A DNA stretch of 64,000 nt from Planctomycetota bacterium (GTDB lineage Bacteria; Planctomycetota; UBA1135), in contig JASMMA010000001.1 of assembly GCA_030748415.1 (NCBI GenBank), positions 1 through 64,000 of the forward strand, given 5' to 3'. Below are positions 16,546-25,067 of the stretch, one piece after another. Made by a program: the position numbers and the translations under genes. The notes beneath the pieces were generated by a model. The model had not been told where the DNA came from and made no database searches. It was given only the letters and a program-made list of their open reading frames with translations. Positions within the stretch are counted from its first letter, which is position 1; each line of letters opens with the position of its first letter.

Positions 16546-17298
16546 ATGAGCAATCCCCCCCCTCTCCATTTTTCTGCCGATGGGCGCCCCATCGCCGAAG
16601 AATTGGGGATTGATGGCCTAGATTCCGCTTTCGAACTTCAGGGGGATTTATTGCGGAAGGCGGAGAATCGCACAACCCTCAAGGTGCTTTCCCGGTCGGG
16701 GCCCGTCATTTTGAAACGGTACGACGCAACAAAAGGCCCTTGGCCTCTCTGGGGCCCATCTTCCGCCCAAAGGGAGTGGGACACCCTCCAAGCCCTCAAT
16801 GACTTAGGCTTCCCCGTTCCCACGCCCTTAGGCTGGGGTTCTGAGCGCCGCCAGGGAGGGCGATCCTTTTTGATGATGGGCTATCTTCCTGGCAAAGACA
16901 TGAAGTCCTTGCTTTTGGACAACACCACTGCCTCCTGGAGAAATGAAATGCCCGAGCGCTTGGGTGAATTGACTCGGCGTTTCCATGGCCTTGGTTTTTT
17001 TCATCGGGATTACTATTTGAATCACTTTCTATTGGATTTGTCTTCCCCAGAATTCACATTGAACATGTTGGATTTGCAACGAGTTGGCCGCGGTCGCCCT
17101 CCTAGAAAGAGGTGGTTTGTAAAAGATTTGGCCAGCCTCGCGAGCTCATGCCCTTCATCGGTACGCCAAACAGAGAGGTTGCGCTTTCTATTGGCTTACT
17201 TTGGGAAGAAAAAAGTGGATTCAGAAGTCCGCAGCTGGATTGCCCCAATATTGAAGAAAGAGGCTTTGATTCGCAATCATCTACCCAAGTTTCCTTAA
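16546..17298 (+). CDS. LPS (Kdo/heptose) kinase, WaaP/InaA-like
   Basis: 250 aa. It is a small protein-kinase-fold enzyme: VILKRYD holds the ATP-binding Lys, FLMMGYLPGKD the hinge, and HRDYYLNHFLL the catalytic loop, followed by LDLQRVGRG as the metal-binding Asp segment. HRDxYLNHF is typical of the WaaP/RfaP/InaA group, which phosphorylate sugars of the LPS inner core. Whether it acts on heptose or Kdo is not decidable. It is the first gene of a + strand run with mvaB and an enoyl-CoA hydratase, which are functionally unrelated. Confidence 0.78.
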   Translation: MSNPPPLHFSADGRPIAEELGIDGLDSAFELQGDLLRKAENRTTLKVLSRSGPVILKRYDATKGPWPLWGPSSAQREWDTLQALNDLGFPVPTPLGWGSERRQGGRSFLMMGYLPGKDMKSLLLDNTTASWRNEMPERLGELTRRFHGLGFFHRDYYLNHFLLDLSSPEFTLNMLDLQRVGRGRPPRKRWFVKDLASLASSCPSSVRQTERLRFLLAYFGKKKVDSEVRSWIAPILKKEALIRNHLPKFP

Positions 17299-17308
17299 AC
17301 TGAAAGAT

Positions 17309-18172
17309 ATGGTTTCCAAAATTCGGATTCATGAGGTTGCTCCTCGGGATGGACTTCAAAATGAGGCCATCGTTTTGGGGACCGCAGTAAAGGTAGATTT
17401 GATTCAGAAATTGCTCCAAGCGAGTCCAGATTCCATCGAGGTGACTTCCTTCGTTAGGCCGGACAAATTACCTCAACTAGCCGATGCTCTTGATTTAATC
17501 CCTCAATTGCCGAACTCCTCAGGGACAAAGTATTTTGCTTTGGTTCCAAACAGGCGTGGATTGGAGCGCTTCCTCGAGACCCCATTAAAGGGAGCAACCG
17601 TATTAGTATCAACAACCGACGAGCACAGTCTTGCAAATGTTGGAATGCCCAGGCTTGAGGCCTTGCGTGAAACATGTTCGATGATTCGAGATGCCCGGAA
17701 GGAAGGTGTCGCAATCCGTGCATATGTATCGATGGCATTTGGGTGCCCCTTAGGCGGAGCGGTTGAACCTGAAGTTGTTCGAGATACTGTCGCGGCTTTT
17801 TCCGAAGCAGAAGCAGAGCTAGTTGTTCTTGCCGATACCTGGGGGCGAGGCGAGCCCGCCTCGGTTGAAGCCTTGCTCGAGATTTCTAGAACCCAACTCC
17901 AACTGGAAAGGCTTGGCTTGCACATGCACGACACCTATGGGAATGCCCTTTCCAACTGCCAGAGGGGAATCGAGATGGGTGTGACTCATTTTGATGCTTC
18001 GGTGGGGGGCTGTGGCGGCTGCCCTTTTGCCCCAGAGGCTTCCGGAAACCTAGATACAAGGTCTTTGTGTCAACTGATTGAATCCCTTGGCTTCGAGCAC
18101 TCTTTGCAAATCGACTCCTTGGAGGAATCCGCTCATTTTCTTCAGCAAGCCCTCGGGGCTAATCTGACCTAG
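17309..18172 (+). CDS. mvaB: Hydroxymethylglutaryl-CoA lyase
   Basis: 287 aa, DRE-TIM metallolyase. EVAPRDGLQNE holds the catalytic Arg and metal Asp, SMAFGCPLGG and HMHDTYGNALSN the remaining metal/substrate positions, and GGCGGCPFAPEASGN the flexible loop with the conserved Cys. It cleaves HMG-CoA to acetyl-CoA and acetoacetate, the last step of leucine breakdown. The downstream gene would supply the preceding hydration step. Methylcrotonyl-CoA carboxylase genes are not in this window. Ten bases separate it from the kinase gene. Confidence 0.92.
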   Translation: MVSKIRIHEVAPRDGLQNEAIVLGTAVKVDLIQKLLQASPDSIEVTSFVRPDKLPQLADALDLIPQLPNSSGTKYFALVPNRRGLERFLETPLKGATVLVSTTDEHSLANVGMPRLEALRETCSMIRDARKEGVAIRAYVSMAFGCPLGGAVEPEVVRDTVAAFSEAEAELVVLADTWGRGEPASVEALLEISRTQLQLERLGLHMHDTYGNALSNCQRGIEMGVTHFDASVGGCGGCPFAPEASGNLDTRSLCQLIESLGFEHSLQIDSLEESAHFLQQALGANLT

Positions 18173-18191
18173 AGTCCAGCACCCCATACCC

Positions 18192-18965
18192 ATGTCTCAA
18201 GAAAATACTGTCCTGTTCCAACGCGAAGGAGAGATAGCGCGAATCACCTTAAATCGTCCCGATGTTCGAAACGCAATCTCATCCGCGGTTCTTGCACGAC
18301 TACAGGAGGTGTTTTCCGAAATTAGGAATGACTCTGAAATCAGAGTGGTTGTTCTTACAGGTGCTGGCGATTCCTGCTTTTGCTCGGGCGCGGACCTAAA
18401 AGAACGGAAAACTTTTTCGGAAGAGCAAGTTCGTGAGTTTGTAATCCAAATAAGGAATACCATGAATGAGCTTGCCTCTTTGCCACAGCCAACGATTGCA
18501 TTCCTTAATGGTCATGCCTTTGGTGGTGGACTAGAGATGACCCTTGCTTGCGATTTTCGGATATTGGTTCCGAATGCCTCCATTGGCCTTACGGAAACCA
18601 GCCTCGCCATCATTCCTGGGGCTGGCGGATGTGCACGACTTCCCCGCCTGATTGGGCTTGCCAAGGCAAAGGAGATGGTCCTTACTGCCCGAAAACTATG
18701 TGCAGAGGAAGCCCTTGCGTGGGGCCTTGTTACGCAATTAGGCGGCAATGAAGAAGTCCAGGAATTGAGTGATACTCTTCGAGCTAATGGACCCTTAGCT
18801 GTGCAAGCTGCGAAAGAAGCCCTGGATGGAGGAGTGGGTTGCTCACTCGGTGCAGCACTCCAACTTGAGGCCGAGTGTTATGAAAAAATTGTCCCCACCC
18901 AAGACCGAACGGAAGCCCTCCTAGCCTTTTCAGAGAAGCGGCCCCCTCGTTTTGAGGGTCGCTGA
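18192..18965 (+). CDS. liuC: Enoyl-CoA hydratase, probably methylglutaconyl-CoA hydratase
   Basis: 257 aa, crotonase fold. The oxyanion-hole stretches are CSGADLKERK and NGHAFGGGLEMTLACDFRI, and the catalytic glutamates fall in FGGGLEM and GLTETSLAIIPGAGG. LTETSLAIIPGAGG followed by RLPRLIG is characteristic of AUH/LiuC-type hydratases. Next to HMG-CoA lyase it most likely hydrates 3-methylglutaconyl-CoA to HMG-CoA. A general short-chain enoyl-CoA hydratase is the alternative. Confidence 0.83.
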   Translation: MSQENTVLFQREGEIARITLNRPDVRNAISSAVLARLQEVFSEIRNDSEIRVVVLTGAGDSCFCSGADLKERKTFSEEQVREFVIQIRNTMNELASLPQPTIAFLNGHAFGGGLEMTLACDFRILVPNASIGLTETSLAIIPGAGGCARLPRLIGLAKAKEMVLTARKLCAEEALAWGLVTQLGGNEEVQELSDTLRANGPLAVQAAKEALDGGVGCSLGAALQLEAECYEKIVPTQDRTEALLAFSEKRPPRFEGR

Positions 18966-18986
18966 GAATAGTTACACTTTGTAGGC

Positions 18987-20936
18987 ATGAACTCAGAAGC
19001 TCCTTCCGCCGAATACCGCCCTGTTGCGAACGCAGTCGGCTTTGCAGTCGCCTTTAGTCTTTGGGCGGTTGCAGTCTCGGCACCCTCACTTACGCGCCCC
19101 GTTCTTCCGGCCTTGCTCCTTCTGCTGGGAATTCCAGCCCTGATAGCTGCACCATTAGCCTGGTTGGGTTCTCGAAGCTTTCCAGCCCGGATGGCTGCCG
19201 CAATCGCGGCCCTTGTCGGGGCCGCCCCATTTCTGGGGGCTGCTGTTTCTCCCATGGCGGCCTTGCCTCTCTTGGGGTGGTTCGGGGTTTTAGGTCTCCC
19301 AATCTTCACAGCCCTTGCCGCGATTCGAGTTCAAAGACTCATTCTTGTTTTGGGCTTCATTGTCTTTGCCTGGTTCGGACAACCCCCGATTGTTCCTTCC
19401 AACGCCAAGGTTGAGCCTGTGGTTCTCATGGGCATCGACGCAGGCACCTGGGACCAAATCAATCCCATGATTGAGAATGGCGAACTTCCCAACTTGGCCC
19501 GAGTCGTTCACGAAGGGGCAAGTGGGCAGTTGACCTCTGAAGACCCCAGCCTTTCCCCTCGAGTTTGGAGCATTATGTCCACAGGTGTATCGGCCGAGGA
19601 ACACGGTGTCCTAGACTTCGAGTGCGATCGCTTTGATTTGAAAAAGGGGCGGTTCTGGGATTCAGCAGCCGAAGCTGGTGCTCGTGTGGGTCTCATGGAG
19701 TGGCACATCACTTGGCCTCCAGATGAGAGGCCTGGCTTTGGTATTCCTGGCTGGCTGGCACGGGGCTATGAAACTCACCCCAAAGAAGCGGGTTTCCTGA
19801 AACGCCTAGAGCGTGCTGGCAAAACGGGTCGTTCTTTCTTTTCTTTGGAACTAGCCTCTGATGTTCTGTCCGCATTTGCCGTGTCTTCTGCTGATAATGT
19901 CTGGCGCAGTCTGAGGGATGGTGTTGAAGCCATTGAGCATCGAAAAAACCGAGAAGACATGTACTGGAGAGTCAAACTGATTCAGGCTCGATTGCAGTCT
20001 GATCTTTATATGACTTTAATGGCCCGTGAACAATGTGGGTTCTCCGCACTTATTCTTTACCCAGTTGATTCCCTTGGGCATGCCTATTGGCGGTGGCATG
20101 AACCGTCCGCTTTTAACGATATTGACCCAGAGCTCCTTGCACTTCGTAAAGATGTAATTCGTGACGCCTACCGTGAGGCGGACTTACAGCTAGGTCGGCT
20201 CTTGGAACGAATCGATTTCAGCCGAGCGCGTTTGGTTATTGTTTCCGACCACGGAATGGAAGCGATTACCCGGACAGGAAAAGAGGTCATGACTGCCCGA
20301 ATCAATGCTTCAACTTTGGCATCGCTTTTGGGAATGGAAGGCCGACTGAATAATGCGGTTGCTGGAAAGCAACTCGTGCTCTCAAGTGCGATTGGTGGGC
20401 AGGAAGGTATTCAAGACCTTGCCAAGGTTCACCAAATACTCTCGGAAGCACATGTAGCTGGCGAACCTGACTCAAAGCCCTTCAGGCTAGAGGCCTTCCG
20501 ACCTGAAGCGGGGACTGTTGTCGTGGATTACCGCCCATCGATTCTGGGAACCATCCAGAATAAAATTATCATTTCAGGTGAAAGCCTAGATGTTAGTAGC
20601 GTATTTAGGGAAGAGCACCGGACAGGCACCCATACATTAAAGGGGATTATTGCTATGCTTGGGCCAGGAATTCAGCCGGGTTCTAAAATTGAAGGTGCTG
20701 ACCTTTACGATGTCGCACCAACCCTGCTCCACCTGATGGGATTGGAAGTTCCCTCTGACTTGCCGGGTCGCGTTCTTACAGAGGCCTTGTACCCCAAGTA
20801 TCTTCAATCGAACCCTGTGAAAAACATCCCTGGTGGCTTGCCTATGCCTCCTCCGGTAAAAAAGATTGGCGGGGACAAGGGAATGCTCCAAGAAAACCTT
20901 GAGCTCCTTGGGTACACCGAGGGCGACGAAGAGTAG
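18987..20936 (+). CDS. Membrane-anchored phosphodiesterase, alkaline phosphatase superfamily
   Basis: 649 aa. About five hydrophobic segments fill residues 12-130 (for example VLPALLLLLGIPALIAAPLA). A type I phosphodiesterase/nucleotide pyrophosphatase domain follows: LMGIDAGTWD holds the first metal Asp, LSPRVWSIMSTG the nucleophile segment, YPVDSLGHAYW and VSDHGMEA further metal ligands, and TGTHTLKGIIAMLGPGI the last His. The active site would be periplasmic if the five segments place it outside. Substrate is unknown; lipid or glycan phosphate transfer is possible. It ends six bases from the convergent ettA stop. Confidence 0.78.
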   Translation: MNSEAPSAEYRPVANAVGFAVAFSLWAVAVSAPSLTRPVLPALLLLLGIPALIAAPLAWLGSRSFPARMAAAIAALVGAAPFLGAAVSPMAALPLLGWFGVLGLPIFTALAAIRVQRLILVLGFIVFAWFGQPPIVPSNAKVEPVVLMGIDAGTWDQINPMIENGELPNLARVVHEGASGQLTSEDPSLSPRVWSIMSTGVSAEEHGVLDFECDRFDLKKGRFWDSAAEAGARVGLMEWHITWPPDERPGFGIPGWLARGYETHPKEAGFLKRLERAGKTGRSFFSLELASDVLSAFAVSSADNVWRSLRDGVEAIEHRKNREDMYWRVKLIQARLQSDLYMTLMAREQCGFSALILYPVDSLGHAYWRWHEPSAFNDIDPELLALRKDVIRDAYREADLQLGRLLERIDFSRARLVIVSDHGMEAITRTGKEVMTARINASTLASLLGMEGRLNNAVAGKQLVLSSAIGGQEGIQDLAKVHQILSEAHVAGEPDSKPFRLEAFRPEAGTVVVDYRPSILGTIQNKIIISGESLDVSSVFREEHRTGTHTLKGIIAMLGPGIQPGSKIEGADLYDVAPTLLHLMGLEVPSDLPGRVLTEALYPKYLQSNPVKNIPGGLPMPPPVKKIGGDKGMLQENLELLGYTEGDEE

Positions 20937-20942
20937 GCCGCG

Positions 20943-22634
20943 CTAAAGGCCAATTTTTCGGTATTTTCCGGCTTTTGACTCTGGGCCAATGCCTTCTTCC
21001 GCTTGCCTTTCTTCGAGCCATTCGGTGTAATCGGTATAGTTTCCATGGAAAAAGGAAACATCTCCATCGCCTTCAAATGCAAGAATGTGAGTACAAATCC
21101 TATCTAGGAAATACCGATCGTGGCTCACAATAAACATGCAGCCAGGGTAGTGTTCGATAGCCTCCTCAAGGACGCGAGTTGTGGGCAGGTCCAAATCATT
21201 GGTGGGTTCGTCAAGAATGATGAGGTTTCCACCAACACGTAACATTTTCGCTAACTGAACCCGGTTCCTTTGCCCCCCGGAAAGTTTGCCTACCAGTTTC
21301 TCTTGGTCACCGCCTTTGAAATTAAAACGGGATACATAGGCCCGAGATTGGATTTCTCCTGCACCAAAGGGAAGGAACTCATTTCCGTCAGAGATTTCTT
21401 CGAAGACACTCTTTCCATCAGAGAGTTCAGCTCGGCGCTGATCCACAAAGCAAACATCAACTGTGGAACCTATTTCAATGGTGCCAGAATCGGGGTCGTC
21501 CAGGCCGGCAATTAACTTCATCAAAGTTGTTTTGCCCGCGCCGTTTGGCCCAATCACTCCCACAAGGGCAGCGGGCGGGAGTTCTAGAGACAAATCCTTC
21601 AGGAGCACTTGCTCACCATAGGCTTTATTGATTTTGTCCAGAATCAGAACCTTGTTCCCGAGCCTTGGACCGGATGGAATCATCAGGTCAATCGTCTCTG
21701 GCCGTAGGTTTTCTTGTTCATCGCATAACTGCTCGTAACGGGTCAGTCGAGCTTTGTTCTTTTTGCCTCGTGCCTTTGGGTTTTGGCGAACCCATGCCAG
21801 TTCCGATTTCAAGCGCTTCCGGCGCTTATCTTGCTGGCGATCGCTTTTTTCCAATTCCTTTTCTTTGATTTCAAGGTAGTTGGAGTAGTTGCCTTTGTAA
21901 GGAGAAGCGACACCCTTTTCTACTTCAAGCATCCATTCTGCAACATTGTCAAGGAAATAGCGGTCGTGAGTAATCACAATGACCAATCCCTTGTATGCAG
22001 CAAGGTGGTGTTCCAGCCAAGCAGTCGTATTAGCGTCGAGGTGGTTGGTTGGTTCATCCAATAACAAGATGTCCGGCGATTCAATCAAGGTTTTGCAGAG
22101 AGCTACTCGCCGAGCTTCACCACCCGAAAGGACCCCACACATCCTGTCCATGGGGGGCAAGTCGAGAGCTGCAGCACTCACTTCAAGCAAACGGTCAACT
22201 TCCCACATGTTATGAGCGTCGATTTCATTCTGAAGGTGCTCAAATTCTGCACTCATCTTTTCGAGCTCGGCTTCATCAGTAATCTCGCCCATCAACCCGC
22301 AAATTTCGTTGTAGCGGTCAAGGATTCCATGGATATGGGCTACGGCCTCATCAAGAACCTCTTTCACCGACTTGTCGGCGTCAAGCGTGGGTTCCTGTGG
22401 AACATAGCCGAGCGACTTGTCGGGCATAATGATTCGATTGCCCTCGAACTCTGAATCTTGGCCGGCAAGAATTCTAAGCAAAGTGGTTTTACCCGAACCA
22501 TTTGAACCAATCACACCGATTTTTGCCTCAGCAAAAAATGTGAGTGTGATGTCCTTTAGAACATGATGGCGCTCATAAAACTTATTGAGGCCCAGAACTT
22601 GAAGTGCGTATTGGGGAGTCGTTTCGGACGCCAT
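20943..22634 (-). CDS. ettA: Energy-dependent translational throttle protein (ABC-F)
   Basis: 563 aa, two ABC domains without membrane segments. Walker A motifs are GSNGSGKTTL and GPNGAGKTTL; signature motifs are LSGGEARRVAL and LSGGQRNRVQL; Walker B motifs are LLLDEPTNHLD and IILDEPTNDLD. The linker between them is charged and carries the EttA-type stretch WVRQNPKARGKKNKARL. EttA binds the ribosomal E site and gates the first elongation cycle according to ATP/ADP ratio. Length and linker fit EttA better than Uup or drug-resistance ABC-F proteins. Confidence 0.92.
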   Translation of the reverse strand: MASETTPQYALQVLGLNKFYERHHVLKDITLTFFAEAKIGVIGSNGSGKTTLLRILAGQDSEFEGNRIIMPDKSLGYVPQEPTLDADKSVKEVLDEAVAHIHGILDRYNEICGLMGEITDEAELEKMSAEFEHLQNEIDAHNMWEVDRLLEVSAAALDLPPMDRMCGVLSGGEARRVALCKTLIESPDILLLDEPTNHLDANTTAWLEHHLAAYKGLVIVITHDRYFLDNVAEWMLEVEKGVASPYKGNYSNYLEIKEKELEKSDRQQDKRRKRLKSELAWVRQNPKARGKKNKARLTRYEQLCDEQENLRPETIDLMIPSGPRLGNKVLILDKINKAYGEQVLLKDLSLELPPAALVGVIGPNGAGKTTLMKLIAGLDDPDSGTIEIGSTVDVCFVDQRRAELSDGKSVFEEISDGNEFLPFGAGEIQSRAYVSRFNFKGGDQEKLVGKLSGGQRNRVQLAKMLRVGGNLIILDEPTNDLDLPTTRVLEEAIEHYPGCMFIVSHDRYFLDRICTHILAFEGDGDVSFFHGNYTDYTEWLEERQAEEGIGPESKAGKYRKIGL

Positions 22635-22678
22635 GGCGCCGGCATTCTATCGGCGTGCTTCTGCGAAAGGTGGATTGC

Positions 22679-23134
22679 CTACTTTGAATCCCCGGCGCGT
22701 TCCGTTTTTTTCATGGCGGCTCGAATCTCCTTCGCAGAAATGAGGGGGCCGCGTCCGGCACCGGGGCTAAAGTCAGCGACTTCATTTTCCCAAGCTTCTG
22801 GAGATTCAAGATTCTCCTCCCAAAAGGGCCAAGTCGCGCATTGGACAGGTTTTGCTTCGTGAACTTGGCAGAGTCCGTCTTGAAGGAAAATGCAGGCGCC
22901 ATTTTCAAACCTCAAGCTTCGGTAACCAGCATCCACCAAGTCGGTATATTTTTGAGTGAAGGCCGCCACAGCCAAGCCCAAGTGTTGAGCGAGCTTTCGC
23001 CTCTCGTGAATGTTCACATAGACATACTGGTAGTGCTCTCGCGCCAAGCAGCACTTGCCACACCCAGTACATTCGAAGGCGAGGCCCTCAGCCCACCAGG
23101 GGCTTTCTTCTAGAGTTTCTTTTCTTTCCTCCAT
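22679..23134 (-). CDS. YkgJ-family cysteine cluster protein
   Basis: 151 aa. The cluster FECTGCGKCC near residue 20, then NGACIFLQDGLCQVHEAKP and VQCATWPFWEEN, match the YkgJ/Zn- or Fe-chelating family, in which eight or so Cys bind a metal or Fe-S centre. The biological role is not established for this family. It is in the same direction as ettA with a 44-base gap, and divergent from the sigma-54 activator gene with 25 bases between start codons. Confidence 0.82.
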   Translation of the reverse strand: MEERKETLEESPWWAEGLAFECTGCGKCCLAREHYQYVYVNIHERRKLAQHLGLAVAAFTQKYTDLVDAGYRSLRFENGACIFLQDGLCQVHEAKPVQCATWPFWEENLESPEAWENEVADFSPGAGRGPLISAKEIRAAMKKTERAGDSK

Positions 23135-23159
23135 TCGGGTTTAGGATACCGTTTACCAC

Positions 23160-25067
23160 ATGAACCCCCTCCGCATTCTTCTTGAACGAGATGGCATCCA
23201 AAGGGAAGTCACTCTTGAGGGAGAATCTGCCCTAATTGGGCGCGGGCAGGAGTGTGATGTTCATTTGGAAGACCCCATGACCTCAAGGAAGCATTGCCGA
23301 ATTGAGCGATTGGGCTCTGAGACTTTTGTGGTGGATTTGGACTCGGCGAATGGCACCTGGGTCGGCGGAGAGAAGGTCCAGCGGAGACCCATCCTTCCTG
23401 GCGATTGTGTTGTGGTGGGTTCTACTACGATTTCAATCCAAGGGGGTGGACTTTCCGACCGAATAACGGCCATTGAATCTACCCAGACCCAATCTGTCAG
23501 TCGAGAAAAGGATTCCCTTCAAACGGTTTTGAGCGTTTTGCATGCCCTTCGCCACGAGGGTTCCTTGGAGCGGGCTTCCACCCTTTTGATTGACGCTTCC
23601 GTTTCTTTGTCTAGAGCCGAGCGAGGCTTCGTTTTTCTGGTCGAGAACGGGAACATTGACCTAGCCATTGGGCGAAACTTTGCTCGAGAACCCGTTCCAG
23701 CACCAGAGAAGAAGCTATCTCGCACTCTGCTGGAACGCGCCATGGACCATGACGGGCCACTTCTTATTCGGGATGCAGCTCATGATGGAGATTTTGCAGG
23801 GGTTGCCAGCATTTCTGACTTGGGTCTCCGCTCCTTATTGGCGATTCCTCTTCGGCATGGTGGCGATTTGTTGGGTGTTCTGATGGTAGATCACCGCATG
23901 GCCTCCGGTGCTTTCAAACAAGAGGAACTTGTCCTCCTGAACGGCTTAGCCGACGCTGCCTCAACTGCACTGGGTGCTGTTCGAGACCGAAGTCGAAGCG
24001 CTAAGTTGCGCCGTCAGGTCTCCCGTCTAAAACGCCAACTCGGCCGCCGGGTCCAAGCAGAGTCTGAAGAAGAAAGGCGGTTGGCTGGCCTGAAGTCCTT
24101 ACGATTTGGAAACATTGTTGGTGCATCTCCTCAGCTTTCAGAGCTGTTTCGAGACATGGAACGTCTTATGGAGTCTGATGCTTCGATCCTGATTCAAGGT
24201 GAAAGCGGTTCCGGTAAAGAACTTGTTGCTCGTGCCATCCACGACGGTGGGTTGCGATCTGGCAAGCCTTTTGTCGTTGAGAATTGCGGCGCCTTGCCCG
24301 ACACTCTTCTGGAGTCAGAACTTTTCGGACATTTAAAAGGCGCGTTTACAGGTGCAACTTGTGACAAAAAGGGCCGCTTTGAAGAGGCCCATCGAGGGAC
24401 TCTTTTTTTGGATGAAGTTGGCGAAATGTCTGAGGCAATGCAGCAGCGCCTTCTGCGAGTCCTTGAGAATGGTGAAATCCGCCGTCTTGGTTCTTCTGAA
24501 ATCAAGCAGGTTGATGTTCGAATCATTGCCGCAACCAATCGGGACCTTAGGACGGAAGTGGATGAGGGCCGGTTCCGCGAAGACCTATTTTTCCGTCTGA
24601 ATGTACTGCTTTTGGAATTGCCGCCATTACGAGACCGCGATGGTGACATTCCTCTTCTTGCAGAACATTTCCTTGCCTTAGAAGGGGCCGAACTGGGCCG
24701 CCCTCGTAGAACTTTGACCCCAGGTGCAGTTGCGCACCTTGAATCTCTTGCTTGGCCAGGAAATGTTCGACAGCTTCATAACGAAATGAGGCGCCTTTCA
24801 CTTATGGGAGAGGGCGAAATTCAGCCTGAAGAGTTATCTTCTGAGCTTGCACCTTTGTCCTCGCTCGAAGAGGAAGTAACGGACTCTACTGGCACTCTCC
24901 CCGAACGCATCGGGCGCTTGGAAAAACTCTGGATTCAAGAATCTTTAGACCGCCAGCATGGAAACCGCACCAAGGCTGCGAAAGAGCTTGGACTCACCCG
25001 TTACACACTGCTTCGAAAAATCGAAAAGTATGAAATGGATGGGGGCAAGGGGGCGCCACCAGAGTGA
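23160..25067 (+). CDS. FHA-GAF sigma-54-dependent transcriptional activator
   Basis: 635 aa. Order of domains: FHA (about 20-95, LIGRGQECDVHLEDP, SRKHC, SANGTW), which reads phospho-Thr; GAF (about 120-275); a basic coiled linker; AAA+ ATPase (about 318-545) with Walker A GESGSGKE at 347-354, GAFTGA at 394-399 and LFLDEVGEM; and a Fis-type helix-turn-helix (about 595-630, NRTKAAKELGLTRYTLL). The intact GAFTGA shows it can contact sigma-54. It overlaps the following Ser/Thr kinase gene by four bases (GTGA). The likely circuit is that the kinase phosphorylates itself or a partner, the FHA domain binds it, and transcription follows. Confidence 0.92.
   Translation: MNPLRILLERDGIQREVTLEGESALIGRGQECDVHLEDPMTSRKHCRIERLGSETFVVDLDSANGTWVGGEKVQRRPILPGDCVVVGSTTISIQGGGLSDRITAIESTQTQSVSREKDSLQTVLSVLHALRHEGSLERASTLLIDASVSLSRAERGFVFLVENGNIDLAIGRNFAREPVPAPEKKLSRTLLERAMDHDGPLLIRDAAHDGDFAGVASISDLGLRSLLAIPLRHGGDLLGVLMVDHRMASGAFKQEELVLLNGLADAASTALGAVRDRSRSAKLRRQVSRLKRQLGRRVQAESEEERRLAGLKSLRFGNIVGASPQLSELFRDMERLMESDASILIQGESGSGKELVARAIHDGGLRSGKPFVVENCGALPDTLLESELFGHLKGAFTGATCDKKGRFEEAHRGTLFLDEVGEMSEAMQQRLLRVLENGEIRRLGSSEIKQVDVRIIAATNRDLRTEVDEGRFREDLFFRLNVLLLELPPLRDRDGDIPLLAEHFLALEGAELGRPRRTLTPGAVAHLESLAWPGNVRQLHNEMRRLSLMGEGEIQPEELSSELAPLSSLEEEVTDSTGTLPERIGRLEKLWIQESLDRQHGNRTKAAKELGLTRYTLLRKIEKYEMDGGKGAPPE

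Noticed and set aside
20936-20955. GGCC-N8-GGCC followed by AATTTTT as a terminator between the phosphodiesterase and ettA
   Set aside because: Four-base stem only and it lies within the ettA coding end; not supported.
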